Positions 47,286 through 55,804 of a DNA stretch of 64,000 bases are shown piece by piece. The DNA comes from Candidatus Saccharimonadota bacterium (GTDB taxonomy: Bacteria; Patescibacteriota; Saccharimonadia; Saccharimonadales; Saccharimonadaceae): positions 62,001 through 126,000 of the forward strand of contig JAFWLB010000003.1 of assembly GCA_017514025.1 (NCBI GenBank), in the 5' to 3' direction. The stretch's first letter is position 1. Each line of letters opens with the position of its first letter. The translations under genes and the position numbers were made by a program. The notes under the pieces are model-generated. The model ran no database searches and was not told the origin of the DNA. It worked only from the letters and a program-made list of their open reading frames with translations.

Positions 47286-47314
47286 AGTATACTACTTCGG
47301 GAACAAATAGTCAA
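47286..47314 (-). promoter_or_regulatory. Promoter of the secE-nusG-rplK-rplA operon inside glgP-like gene
   Basis: TTGACT (47309-47314), 17-nt spacer, TATACT (47286-47291) on the minus strand. The -35 and spacer are in the last codons of the phosphorylase gene and the -10 directly follows its stop. The start site would be near 47279, about 40 nt before the secE ATG. Confidence 0.65.
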
Positions 47315-49040
47315 GATAATCTTGCATCATTCTTGCGCCCGAAATCACCGGCAAGAATTCCATTAGTTGCAACTTCATACTATATTCCAAATCAAAATCG
47401 TTTTCCCAAATCTCTGCCGCTTCCTCCATTCGCTGATAGAGCATATCTAGCTCTTCGGCTTCGTCTTTGCCAGACACATTTAGATACGATTTCATCGAAC
47501 CATCCGCCACGCCACCATCGTGTGTCGAAACTAGCAAATTCATATTCGCCACGTCTTTCATCCACGACGTCCCGCAGGCTTCTAATCCTACAATCGGTAC
47601 ATTCACCGCCACATTGCTCCCACAGGATAACCCTAGCGCTAAAGCCTCGTCGTAATCCGGCAAGTAATGCACATGGGTTCTTAGATAGTCGTCTTTTGCC
47701 ACGACTTCCAATAAATTCTTTAGCTTCTCAGACATCACATTGTCCCCCGCGTGTACTCGTCCCGCCAAAATATAATGCGCCCCGTGGTTTTCCAAAATAT
47801 TTCTCAGCCGCACTGGGTCACGGAAGGCCAAATCTGGTCTTTTATAGTCCACAAATCGGCGCCGGTAATCAAAGATAAAATCATCTTCATTAAATCTCAA
47901 AATCTGACCATTTTGGTCCGGCCGAGCCGCCAGTACTTTATTCAAAACTCGCCGCCCCGCTCGTTTAAACTCCCGAATTTTATCTGCCGTCAGGGTATCT
48001 AGCTGTTCTCGATAATTCGATGTGGGATAATCCACCGCGTCCACGATTTCCGCTTCACGCATAAACTGCATAATTTCCGGTTGCACCCAATATTCCATGT
48101 CGATTCCGTTCGTCACTGCCTTGAACTTAACTTTATTCCCCGCAATATCTCGATAGTTTGCCACTCTCGCGTGCAATTTTGACACCCCGCTCCTCAGCTC
48201 CGCGATTTCAATCGTCACACTGGAAAGTTTAATATGCTCGCCGTCAAACTTATCTCTCAACCATTTTTTGACCGCTGGTGATTTCAAATTCGGAAAAACA
48301 AAACGTTCAAACTGTTCCAAGGCAAATTCTGCTTCTGCTGCTTGCACCAAAGTATGATTAGTATATAAAGTATGTTTACGCGTATAAACCACTGCTTCGT
48401 AAAAATCCATCCCGTTGCTGGCCAGCTCATCTAACCGCGCCAATGCCGCGAAGAAAGTCGCCACCTCGTTTAGCTGCATGATCGCCGGCTTTAGCCCCAG
48501 CAGCTTCAAAGCCGCATAGCCGCCAAACCCTAGCGCCACTTCCTGATACAGACGGTGATCACCCCCACTCATACCAGAATATAATTCACCAAAATTCGGC
48601 TCAGTTATCGAAATAATCCGTGTACTCTTAAACTTTTTTTCAATCACATCCAAACTACAAAGTCCGCCATTGCACTTAATATTGACCTTATCTACAAACC
48701 GAAAACCGAATTTCTTATAATCTACTGGTTTGTGCTCGTCAATTACCGCGCCGTTTTCTAGCTTTTGTTGCACTTCCGACGGATAAAACGGCGTAATCAG
48801 AGCAAACGGTACCCCCATTTGTTCTGCTACTCGCCTCGTGTCGGCCGCTAAAATCCCTAGTCCCCCGCCCCCACGGATGCCATTTTGTTGATCATATAGT
48901 TCAATCGTCCAATAAGTATAGGGCCGCTCTTCTGAAACCGCTTTCGTCAAATGCCCCCGTTCCACCGCCTCGTAAAAAATATCTACATCCTCAATATTCT
49001 CTAACGGGTGATAAAAATACTGCCCATCTTCATCCTTCAT
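47292..49040 (-). CDS. Alpha-glucan phosphorylase-like protein (GT35)
   Basis: 582 aa, shorter than classic phosphorylases (~800). Conserved: GGGGLGILAADTRR near the start, YTNHTLVQA, RRFVDYKRPDLAF, VHAGDN and the PLP-type loop GTSWMKDVANMN with the Lys. The motif usually seen as LNEGH reads LNEVATFF. It probably releases glucose-1-phosphate from alpha-glucans, linking to the GH97, GT4 and GH57 genes, but the altered active site leaves activity open. TATAAT (49048-49053) ends 7 nt before the ATG. Confidence 0.82.
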   Translation of the reverse strand: MKDEDGQYFYHPLENIEDVDIFYEAVERGHLTKAVSEERPYTYWTIELYDQQNGIRGGGGLGILAADTRRVAEQMGVPFALITPFYPSEVQQKLENGAVIDEHKPVDYKKFGFRFVDKVNIKCNGGLCSLDVIEKKFKSTRIISITEPNFGELYSGMSGGDHRLYQEVALGFGGYAALKLLGLKPAIMQLNEVATFFAALARLDELASNGMDFYEAVVYTRKHTLYTNHTLVQAAEAEFALEQFERFVFPNLKSPAVKKWLRDKFDGEHIKLSSVTIEIAELRSGVSKLHARVANYRDIAGNKVKFKAVTNGIDMEYWVQPEIMQFMREAEIVDAVDYPTSNYREQLDTLTADKIREFKRAGRRVLNKVLAARPDQNGQILRFNEDDFIFDYRRRFVDYKRPDLAFRDPVRLRNILENHGAHYILAGRVHAGDNVMSEKLKNLLEVVAKDDYLRTHVHYLPDYDEALALGLSCGSNVAVNVPIVGLEACGTSWMKDVANMNLLVSTHDGGVADGSMKSYLNVSGKDEAEELDMLYQRMEEAAEIWENDFDLEYSMKLQLMEFLPVISGARMMQDYLDYLFPK

Positions 49041-49058
49041 GCTTATGATTATACCACA

Positions 49059-50018
49059 CTAATACCAAAAATCTTTGGGTAATTTATCGGCAATCCGCTG
49101 GTGGAAATCATAGTCAAATCCTTCTAGCCGCCTTGGATTTTTCGTCTTAAAATAATTTTTACGAATATAATCCGCCGTCATCACTTCGCCCGGTATCAAA
49201 CGGTATTTTTTCCGAAAGTTCAACCCCCGCTTGTAATTTTTTGGTGGCAATACCGCCATCGGCAAAAAATCGCACTTCACTTCTGGATCGGCGTATAATT
49301 TTATTGCTAATACCGCCATGGTCGGGATAATATCTTCCTTCTTACTATAAACATCTTCGTTTTTAAACACCGTTGCCTGCCGCGTCGCCGATGGTGCCAC
49401 AAAAATCACTCCACCGTTTTTAACAGCCTCATGTGACAAATCAGTATAGATATTCCGAAAATCCCGTTTCAAACGATTAGCCACCTCGTATTTTTTAGTC
49501 CCCTCTTTCAACTTCATCTTACGCCAAGTCGATGGCGTGATGGTCGGCGTAATAATAATCCCTAGCCGCCGGATCCGTTCAAAATTTGGGGCCAAAGCTT
49601 CATACCACGGCAGATTTACCGGGAAATACATCGGTTTGTCACCCATGATGTCAATCTTCATCGTCAAGATCCGTGCAATTTCACCTAAGCTGGGATGATT
49701 GTAGCCAATCACCAAGCCATTTTTAGAATCTTTTGGCATCCCTCGGTATGAACCAGGCGTAATCTTCGACAAAACCTTCACCAGTTTTTTTCGTGCCGCC
49801 TGATTATGCTTTTCTGGATCATCTTTTGGTCCGGTTGTGCCAAAAAAATAGTTGATTGCCGCGTTACAGGCCTTTCCTACCGGCACCATTTCCTTCCTTA
49901 GGTCATCCGACCCCAAAGTCGTCAGTAATGAATAATTTTCGTGCTGGATTTTATCGATCACTTCCTCCGCGCTCAAGCTTTCCAGCTCTTTCAAAGTAAA
50001 CGTTTTCTTTTTCGCCAT
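49059..50018 (-). CDS. PlsC-like acyltransferase
   Basis: 319 aa, no clear membrane helix. Acyltransferase motif I appears as GYNHPSLGEIA (His108, with Glu in place of Asp), motif II-like FERIRRLGI and motif III-like VIFVAPSATRQATVF (family FPEGTRS). It may esterify lysophosphatidate or another acceptor. This is a distant match; its place in a phospholipid route is inference. TATAAT (50025-50030) ends 6 nt before the ATG. Confidence 0.65.
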   Translation of the reverse strand: MAKKKTFTLKELESLSAEEVIDKIQHENYSLLTTLGSDDLRKEMVPVGKACNAAINYFFGTTGPKDDPEKHNQAARKKLVKVLSKITPGSYRGMPKDSKNGLVIGYNHPSLGEIARILTMKIDIMGDKPMYFPVNLPWYEALAPNFERIRRLGIIITPTITPSTWRKMKLKEGTKKYEVANRLKRDFRNIYTDLSHEAVKNGGVIFVAPSATRQATVFKNEDVYSKKEDIIPTMAVLAIKLYADPEVKCDFLPMAVLPPKNYKRGLNFRKKYRLIPGEVMTADYIRKNYFKTKNPRRLEGFDYDFHQRIADKLPKDFWY

Positions 50019-50067
50019 AAGTGTATTATAGCATTATTTGGCAAAATATGATACAATACATCAAGAA

Positions 50068-50142
50068 TGGGATGTCGCCAAGTGGTAAGGCAGCGGGTTC
50101 TGGTCCCGCCATTCGGGGGTTCGAATCCCTCCATCCCAGCCA
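50068..50142 (+). tRNA. tRNA-Gln (CTG)
   Basis: 75 nt including encoded CCA. Acceptor TGGGATG pairs with CATCCCA; D arm GCCAAGTGGTAAGGC; anticodon stem GCGGG/CCCGC around loop TTCTGGT, anticodon CUG; T arm GGGGGTTCGAATCCC type. U1-A72 is typical of bacterial tRNA-Gln. A TACAAT box lies 10 nt upstream. Confidence 0.95.
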
Positions 50143-50146
50143 AGAA

Positions 50147-50180
50147 AATAAAATAGAGAGCTTACTCTCTTATTTTTATT
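50147..50180. terminator. Shared terminator between tRNA-Gln and the MacB-like gene
   Basis: AGAGAG-CTTA-CTCTCT stem flanked by A-rich sequence on the left and T-rich on the right (TATTTTTATT), so it can end both the tRNA transcript (+) and the exporter gene (-), whose stop overlaps it. Confidence 0.75.
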
Positions 50181-52788
50181 CGCTCCTGAGAGCCTCTACC
50201 GGATCACGCAAAGACGCCTTTTTCGCCGGAATCAATCCCCCTAGCAAAGTCAATACCACTGACAGCGCAATCAGGAACAGCGCCATTCTTGGATCGAGTG
50301 CTGCATTCAAAGGCACATCGCCGATAAAGTGATGCAGTACCAAGTTTATCAGCGGAATCATCAGATAAGAAATTCCCACTCCAAACACGCCCGACAAAAA
50401 TCCGATGATAAACGTTTCCGCATTAAAGATCGACGAAATATTATGTTTTGAGGCTCCCATCGCCCGCAAAATCCCAATTTCCTTCGTCCGCTCGTATACC
50501 GAAATATAGGTAATCACCCCAATCATAATACTCGATACAACAAGAGAAATTGACACAAAAGCGATCAACACATACGATACCGCGTCCACGATTGTTTTTA
50601 CCGAGGACATTAGTACTCCAGTCGTATCAGTGTATTCAATCACCTTATCATTCTCACCGGCCGCCCGCATCTTTTCGTTATAATTCTCCAAAAATTCAAT
50701 AAACCGTGTTTTACCGTCGAAACTCGAGAAATAAAACGCCATTTCGGTCGGGTCATCTGGATTTTGGTAGCCCAATTTGGTCAAATTAGTAACCAGGGTA
50801 GATTCTTGCTTTGAAGACATCGCTGTCACTACGCGCGAGAGCTCATCTTCCGTCAGATTTAATCGCATAGCTCCGATCATGGCGTTTTGATCCCCTGCAG
50901 CTAACCCTTGAGCCAGAGCCGCCTGATCTATGGTGATCAGTTCCGACAAATCAAAGTTAAAGCTATTTTCCTTCTGGCCAAACTTAGTATTAGAAAAGAT
51001 ATTAAGATCAGGATGAGCCAACTGCTTCTTAACGATTTCGGTCTGACTAGATTTATCCACAATATGCGTAATCAGTGACGGCAGATAAGCCACTCCGCTG
51101 CCTTGCGATATGATGCCCGCATCGTCAGACACAGCTACGCCGACAATTTTTAGCTTTTCGGAACGATCGTAAAGCTCGCGCATATAAGCATCATCGCTAC
51201 TCATGTCTTCATAGATATTATATTTAGTATTGTATTTATATGTGTCCGTCGCTGGCACTAATCTAAGATCAACATTCATCAAATCGTCATAGGTTAGCTC
51301 CAGTGGCACATTCTCAACGTCGGCTTTTTCGCCACTCATAATTTTAGCCAAAATCCCGTTCAGCTCATCCGAATCATGAAACCCCAGCGAATAAGTGAGC
51401 AATTCGGAAATCTCATTTTCATTGCTCAAAATAACCAACATTTCATTATAATTCTCTGGATAGCGACCAGTCAAAAGCTCTGTGTCATTCGTCAAATTCT
51501 CTGGTTCATACTGACGAAAAACCGAAGTCATAGTGGAATAATTGCGAAGTAGGGACGTTTCCCCCACCAAAGACGAAAACATATTGCTAGGATTCATTTT
51601 AGCGATCTTATTAGTAGCATCCACGGTATAAATCAGCGGATCCACATTGTATTCGTATTCCAGCAAACGAATATCATCCCAAATTTCCGATTTATGCTCC
51701 TCTAGATATTCGGCAAAACTCGGCAAATCATTGTTCGATACACTACCCAGGGTAGAAGTAAGTATCTGATTTTCGTGAATTTTGCCATCTGCGGCCGAAG
51801 AAGAGCCATTGCCGGTAAGATTAAGCAAAATGCCCGTAAGATCCGCCGACTCCTTTTGCAGAGCCAAAGGATAAGAAGTCAGAGTATCTTCCTCAATTTT
51901 ATCAATATAGTTCTGAAAACCTGTCGAGACCGCGCTAATCAAGGCAATCCCAATAATTCCGATCGACCCCGCGAGTGCCACCAAAATCGTCCGCGCCTTT
52001 TTTGTCATCAAATTGTTCAAAGACAAAGAAAAAGCCGTAAAAAACGACATCCGGGTCTTTTTGCTTCGGCGTTCCGACTCAATCAAATCCAAATCAGTTC
52101 GCTCCGAACCGTCATACGGATTTGAATCCGAAGTAATTTTGCCGTCTTTCAAAGTGATGATCCGTGTCGCATATTCCTCCGCCAATTCTGGATTATGCGT
52201 CACCATAATCACCAGCTTCTTGTCTGCAATTTTCTTTAACAAATTCATAATTTGCAGGCTAGTTTCCGAGTCCAAAGCCCCCGTCGGTTCATCGGCTAAT
52301 AAAATATCCGGATCATTCACCAGCGCCCGCGCAATCGCCACTCTCTGCATCTGTCCGCCCGAAAGTTGCGCTGGTTTTTTGTCCATATGCTCTTTCAAAC
52401 CTACTTCTTTTAGGACTTTCTTAGCTCGTCGCACTGATTCCCGCTTAGAGATCCCCGAAAGTGTCAACGCCAGCCGCACATTATTCAGGACCGTCTGATG
52501 CGGGATTAAATTATACGACTGGAACACAAACCCTACTCGGTGGTTTCGGTAGGCATCCCAGTTTTTATCTCGAAACTTTTTAGTCGAAGTTTCATTAATT
52601 ATCAAATCGCCACTATCATAATGGTCTAACCCGCCGATTACGTTTAGAAGCGTAGTTTTACCCGACCCTGAAGGCCCCAAAATCGCCGCAAACTCACTCT
52701 CACGAAAATTCACGCTGACTTTGTCTAACGCCTTGCATTTCAATCCACCCGTTTGGTAGACCTTCGTCACACTCCGAATTTCTAACAT
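50176..52788 (-). CDS. MacB-like ABC transporter (ATPase fused to FtsX permease)
   Basis: 870 aa. ATPase domain (1-225): Walker A GPSGSGKTT, signature QLSGGQMQRVAIARAL, Walker B LLADEPTGALD. A membrane helix near 265 is followed by a ~400-residue outer domain and three C-terminal helices with the FtsX signature (YERTKEIGILRAMGAS). Type VII transporters do not pump across the membrane but transmit force to outer partners or move lipoproteins. TATAAT (52799-52804) is 10 nt before the ATG. It directly follows the VTC-DUF4956-Cthe_2159 genes. Confidence 0.94.
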   Translation of the reverse strand: MLEIRSVTKVYQTGGLKCKALDKVSVNFRESEFAAILGPSGSGKTTLLNVIGGLDHYDSGDLIINETSTKKFRDKNWDAYRNHRVGFVFQSYNLIPHQTVLNNVRLALTLSGISKRESVRRAKKVLKEVGLKEHMDKKPAQLSGGQMQRVAIARALVNDPDILLADEPTGALDSETSLQIMNLLKKIADKKLVIMVTHNPELAEEYATRIITLKDGKITSDSNPYDGSERTDLDLIESERRSKKTRMSFFTAFSLSLNNLMTKKARTILVALAGSIGIIGIALISAVSTGFQNYIDKIEEDTLTSYPLALQKESADLTGILLNLTGNGSSSAADGKIHENQILTSTLGSVSNNDLPSFAEYLEEHKSEIWDDIRLLEYEYNVDPLIYTVDATNKIAKMNPSNMFSSLVGETSLLRNYSTMTSVFRQYEPENLTNDTELLTGRYPENYNEMLVILSNENEISELLTYSLGFHDSDELNGILAKIMSGEKADVENVPLELTYDDLMNVDLRLVPATDTYKYNTKYNIYEDMSSDDAYMRELYDRSEKLKIVGVAVSDDAGIISQGSGVAYLPSLITHIVDKSSQTEIVKKQLAHPDLNIFSNTKFGQKENSFNFDLSELITIDQAALAQGLAAGDQNAMIGAMRLNLTEDELSRVVTAMSSKQESTLVTNLTKLGYQNPDDPTEMAFYFSSFDGKTRFIEFLENYNEKMRAAGENDKVIEYTDTTGVLMSSVKTIVDAVSYVLIAFVSISLVVSSIMIGVITYISVYERTKEIGILRAMGASKHNISSIFNAETFIIGFLSGVFGVGISYLMIPLINLVLHHFIGDVPLNAALDPRMALFLIALSVVLTLLGGLIPAKKASLRDPVEALRSE

Positions 52789-52811
52789 ATCCGCTTTAAT
52801 TATATCACACT

Positions 52812-54368
52812 TTATCTTCGTCCACCACCCGGCATCATATTTTGGTTAGTATTCGCATTTCCTAGCGTCGTCATTACGTTCGAAATCGTAAAAGTTTGAT
52901 ATTCTGCTCCGTCCAAATATAATGTGTAAGTCTCACCCGGCGTCAAAGTTTCCGACCCTGCCGCCATGTGGTTGAAGGTCTTTGCCGAAGTATGCGACAA
53001 AACTACTTCCCCCGCCGAGTCCTTTACTTCAACCAATGTCCCCGCAGCCTGAGTAGTTCCAAAATAAACATTCAAATTACATACACCCGAATTCGCGCCT
53101 AAATTTTCTGCCATGCCCGAAGCTCCTACTGCGATCACTGTTCCTCCTCGCATCGAAATTTCTATTCCGGCGTCTAGCGCTCCGTTGCCATTGTTGGTCG
53201 GCCCGTCCACCACCACGTTGCCTCCAGCAAAAATCAGATACCCGTTTGAATCAATTCCGTCCCCCGCAGCATTAACATAGATATTGCCGCCATTTATCGT
53301 CAAACTACAATCTTCATCCGCATTAAAAGGATTTGCGCCAACTCGATTTTGCGATGAATTATCCGCCCCACCCCCCGCATTAATCCCATCATCCGAAGTA
53401 GTCAAGCTAATCTCGCCGGCATTTATTGTCACCGCCTGTGCTTCTAGCCCCTCGTAACTTCTTGTAATTTCTATCGTGCCTCCATCCACGATCAATTCTC
53501 GATCTGCGTGAATTCCGTCATCACCCGCATTTATCAAAATATCTCCGCCCACAATCCCCACGTAATTATTTGAATGTATCGCGTCGTCATAGGTGCGCAA
53601 ATTATAATTCCCACCATATATTATTATATTATTTACAGTTTTGATGCCTTTGCCTGTCGCCATCACGTCAAATTCGCCTTTTTCGATCATCACGAAACCT
53701 TTACCACGATCAGTGTCATTAGTAGATTTTATCGCGTCTCCCGCCGCGCTAATCACAAACTCCCCGTCAGTAATGTAAACCGAATCCTTCCCCCGAATCC
53801 CGTCATCCTTCGCCGCTATCACATATTTTCCGCCCCGAATCACCACATCGTCTTTGCCGACAATCCCGTCCGACAAGCTCGCCACCATTTGCAAACTCCC
53901 TTCTCCCGTCAAAGCCAAATCCGCCTTCGAATAAATCACCCCTTCCACATCTTCATCGTAGCTAGAATCATAACTCGCTCCGTCCTCCAAAACATTATTC
54001 CCTTTGAGCTCGATCACTAAATTCTCTGCGTTATAACACAAAATCGCCGGCCCATCCGCATTTCGGATTGTCACATTATCCAAAATCAGCCGCACTTCAC
54101 TCACCCCCGCATCCACCACAATCTGTCCGTTATCCAGCGAACCGGTCAAATGATAAGTCCCCGACTCTGTAATATTCAAACTCTCCGTCAGCGCCACATC
54201 TACTGTCTGATAGCGCCCCCAATTCACTTTCAGATCACTATTGTCTACCGCTACCGTGCTTGCTACGCTTTCCACCGAATGTTTCGGTACATTCAAATTC
54301 AACGCCACCGCCGCAATCAAAGCTACCACACCTAGCCCCCCCACGATTAGCCAATGCTTCCAAGTCAT
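52812..54368 (-). CDS. Secreted beta-helix protein, Cthe_2159-like carbohydrate-binding
   Basis: 518 aa. One N-terminal membrane helix or signal anchor (about 5-27), then a long series of imperfect repeats of the form GGxxxIxAxDDGIxxxD (for example AKDDGIRGKDSVYITDGEF), each a right-handed beta-helix turn. This matches the Cthe_2159 family (carbohydrate-binding domain, known for cellulose/polygalacturonate binding with calcium). The acidic DDGI turns could bind Ca2+. It ends in an Asn/Gly/Met-rich tail (MMPGGGRR). It begins directly after the DUF4956 stop. Confidence 0.87.
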   Translation of the reverse strand: MTWKHWLIVGGLGVVALIAAVALNLNVPKHSVESVASTVAVDNSDLKVNWGRYQTVDVALTESLNITESGTYHLTGSLDNGQIVVDAGVSEVRLILDNVTIRNADGPAILCYNAENLVIELKGNNVLEDGASYDSSYDEDVEGVIYSKADLALTGEGSLQMVASLSDGIVGKDDVVIRGGKYVIAAKDDGIRGKDSVYITDGEFVISAAGDAIKSTNDTDRGKGFVMIEKGEFDVMATGKGIKTVNNIIIYGGNYNLRTYDDAIHSNNYVGIVGGDILINAGDDGIHADRELIVDGGTIEITRSYEGLEAQAVTINAGEISLTTSDDGINAGGGADNSSQNRVGANPFNADEDCSLTINGGNIYVNAAGDGIDSNGYLIFAGGNVVVDGPTNNGNGALDAGIEISMRGGTVIAVGASGMAENLGANSGVCNLNVYFGTTQAAGTLVEVKDSAGEVVLSHTSAKTFNHMAAGSETLTPGETYTLYLDGAEYQTFTISNVMTTLGNANTNQNMMPGGGRR

Positions 54369-55040
54369 CTACATCTCCTTTTCGGTTTCTGGCTGATTTA
54401 GCATCACTTTCAAATTACAATTTTTCACCCGAATCTCATCTAAAAACTCTTTTTCTTTAATCCCCCGTTTCAAAGTTACATCGTAAGTCAACTTATACAA
54501 ACTCCCCATGTTCATGGTTTTAGTTTTGGTTAGTTCAGACTTCTTGCAATATTTTTTAAAAATCTCGTCAAAAGCTCCCGAATAGTCCAAATCTTCCGGC
54601 ACCACAATTTTCAAAGTCCGATTGAGAGCATTTGGTTCCAAAAAATGCGTAAAGGAAAAAATCAAAATCGCCGCTACCGCAATCGCCGTGATCACTACGG
54701 CAAACAGTACATGCCCCATCCCTAACGCCAGGCCAATCATCATTACGAAGAACACACTTAGCAGTTCTTTTGCGTCTCCCTGGATCGACCGGAACCGAAT
54801 TAGCGAAAATGCTCCCAAAATCGCAATCGATGTCCCGAGATTACCGTTGATCATAATCATCACTGCCATCACCAGGAGTGGCAAAGTCGCCAGGGTAATC
54901 GCAAAACTTTTTGTCGTTCGCGACGTCTTCATGTGAGTTATTGCCACCACGACCCCTAGCACTAACGCCACCGCCGCCGAAATCAGCACCGTCGTGATAT
55001 CTAACCCCGTCGCCGTACTGTCAAATATTGTGTTAAACAT
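54369..55040 (-). CDS. DUF4956 membrane protein
   Basis: 223 aa. Four membrane helices (about 15-125), with the family segment GNLGTSIAILGAFSLIRFRS between them, then a soluble ferredoxin-like C-terminal domain (140-220). The function is unknown; in other Gram-positive genomes the family sits beside VTC-domain genes. It overlaps the VTC gene by 8 nt. Confidence 0.88.
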   Translation of the reverse strand: MFNTIFDSTATGLDITTVLISAAVALVLGVVVAITHMKTSRTTKSFAITLATLPLLVMAVMIMINGNLGTSIAILGAFSLIRFRSIQGDAKELLSVFFVMMIGLALGMGHVLFAVVITAIAVAAILIFSFTHFLEPNALNRTLKIVVPEDLDYSGAFDEIFKKYCKKSELTKTKTMNMGSLYKLTYDVTLKRGIKEKEFLDEIRVKNCNLKVMLNQPETEKEM

Positions 55041-55764
55041 TTTGTAATTCCTTTCCTATTTTTTGATAAATTTTACCTACCTTACTAAATTGTTGCGGGA
55101 AAATCCGCTCCTCAGACATCTTTCGTACTAGCCACAGCGGCCACGCTCCGTGCGCCTTAATCTCCATAATGATGTTCCTCTCATCTTCAAAATAATTTCG
55201 GTCAGCTTTTTTCTTGCTAAAATTCACTTCGCTCAGCCGATATTTCAAATTTTCATCAAAAGTAATTCGGAGTCCCCCTTCGCCCCGGTAGCTCTCGCGC
55301 ACGTAAAACACCAAAACTTTTGGTTTCAAATCAAATACATCAATCAAATAATCCACCTCACGGGCTATCCGATAATCATTCGGCCCGTCAGCATTTTTCT
55401 CCATAAAATCTAGCACGTGCGATTTTTCCTTTACCATTTTGTTGTAATCTTTTTTGGTAATTCGCACTCGCCGCTTATACCCCACATTATTATCTTTGCC
55501 GCAGAGTTTCGTTTTGATTTCAAAAAACACCTTATCAAACCCCCCGTATGAGCGCGCTCGCAATTTTTCCTTGAACATCGGCTGCTCAATCGACTGAATT
55601 ATCAAATCATAATTATCCGTATCAAAATAAATGTTAAACACCTCGGACTTATAATAATCGTCCTTCTCCATATTTTGCTTGATTCCCATGAGCATCTGCT
55701 CCTTTTGCTTCGCCGTAATCAAACACTTCTTCTCGACCCTATCAAACGTCTTTTGATCTTGCAT
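55033..55764 (-). CDS. VTC-domain protein, predicted polyphosphate polymerase-like
   Basis: 243 aa, the VTC tunnel domain alone (CYTH/TTM superfamily) without SPX domain or membrane part. The charged tunnel residues are present in order: EKKCLI, KLRARSYG, FFEIKTK, KRRVRI, IAREVDY, LRITFDE and IMEIKAHG. In yeast Vtc4 this fold makes polyphosphate from ATP. All the visible basic and acidic positions suggest an active enzyme. TAAAAT (55771-55776) ends 6 nt before the ATG; first gene of the operon with DUF4956 and the beta-helix protein. Confidence 0.88.
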   Translation of the reverse strand: MQDQKTFDRVEKKCLITAKQKEQMLMGIKQNMEKDDYYKSEVFNIYFDTDNYDLIIQSIEQPMFKEKLRARSYGGFDKVFFEIKTKLCGKDNNVGYKRRVRITKKDYNKMVKEKSHVLDFMEKNADGPNDYRIAREVDYLIDVFDLKPKVLVFYVRESYRGEGGLRITFDENLKYRLSEVNFSKKKADRNYFEDERNIIMEIKAHGAWPLWLVRKMSEERIFPQQFSKVGKIYQKIGKELQNV

Positions 55765-55804
55765 ATCCTTATTTTACACCACAAACCTTAAATTTTCTTA
55801 AAAA

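Noticed and set aside
52812-54368. Tandem DNA repeat array
   Set aside because: Repetition is at the protein level (DDGI beta-helix turns) and too diverged in DNA for a true direct repeat.
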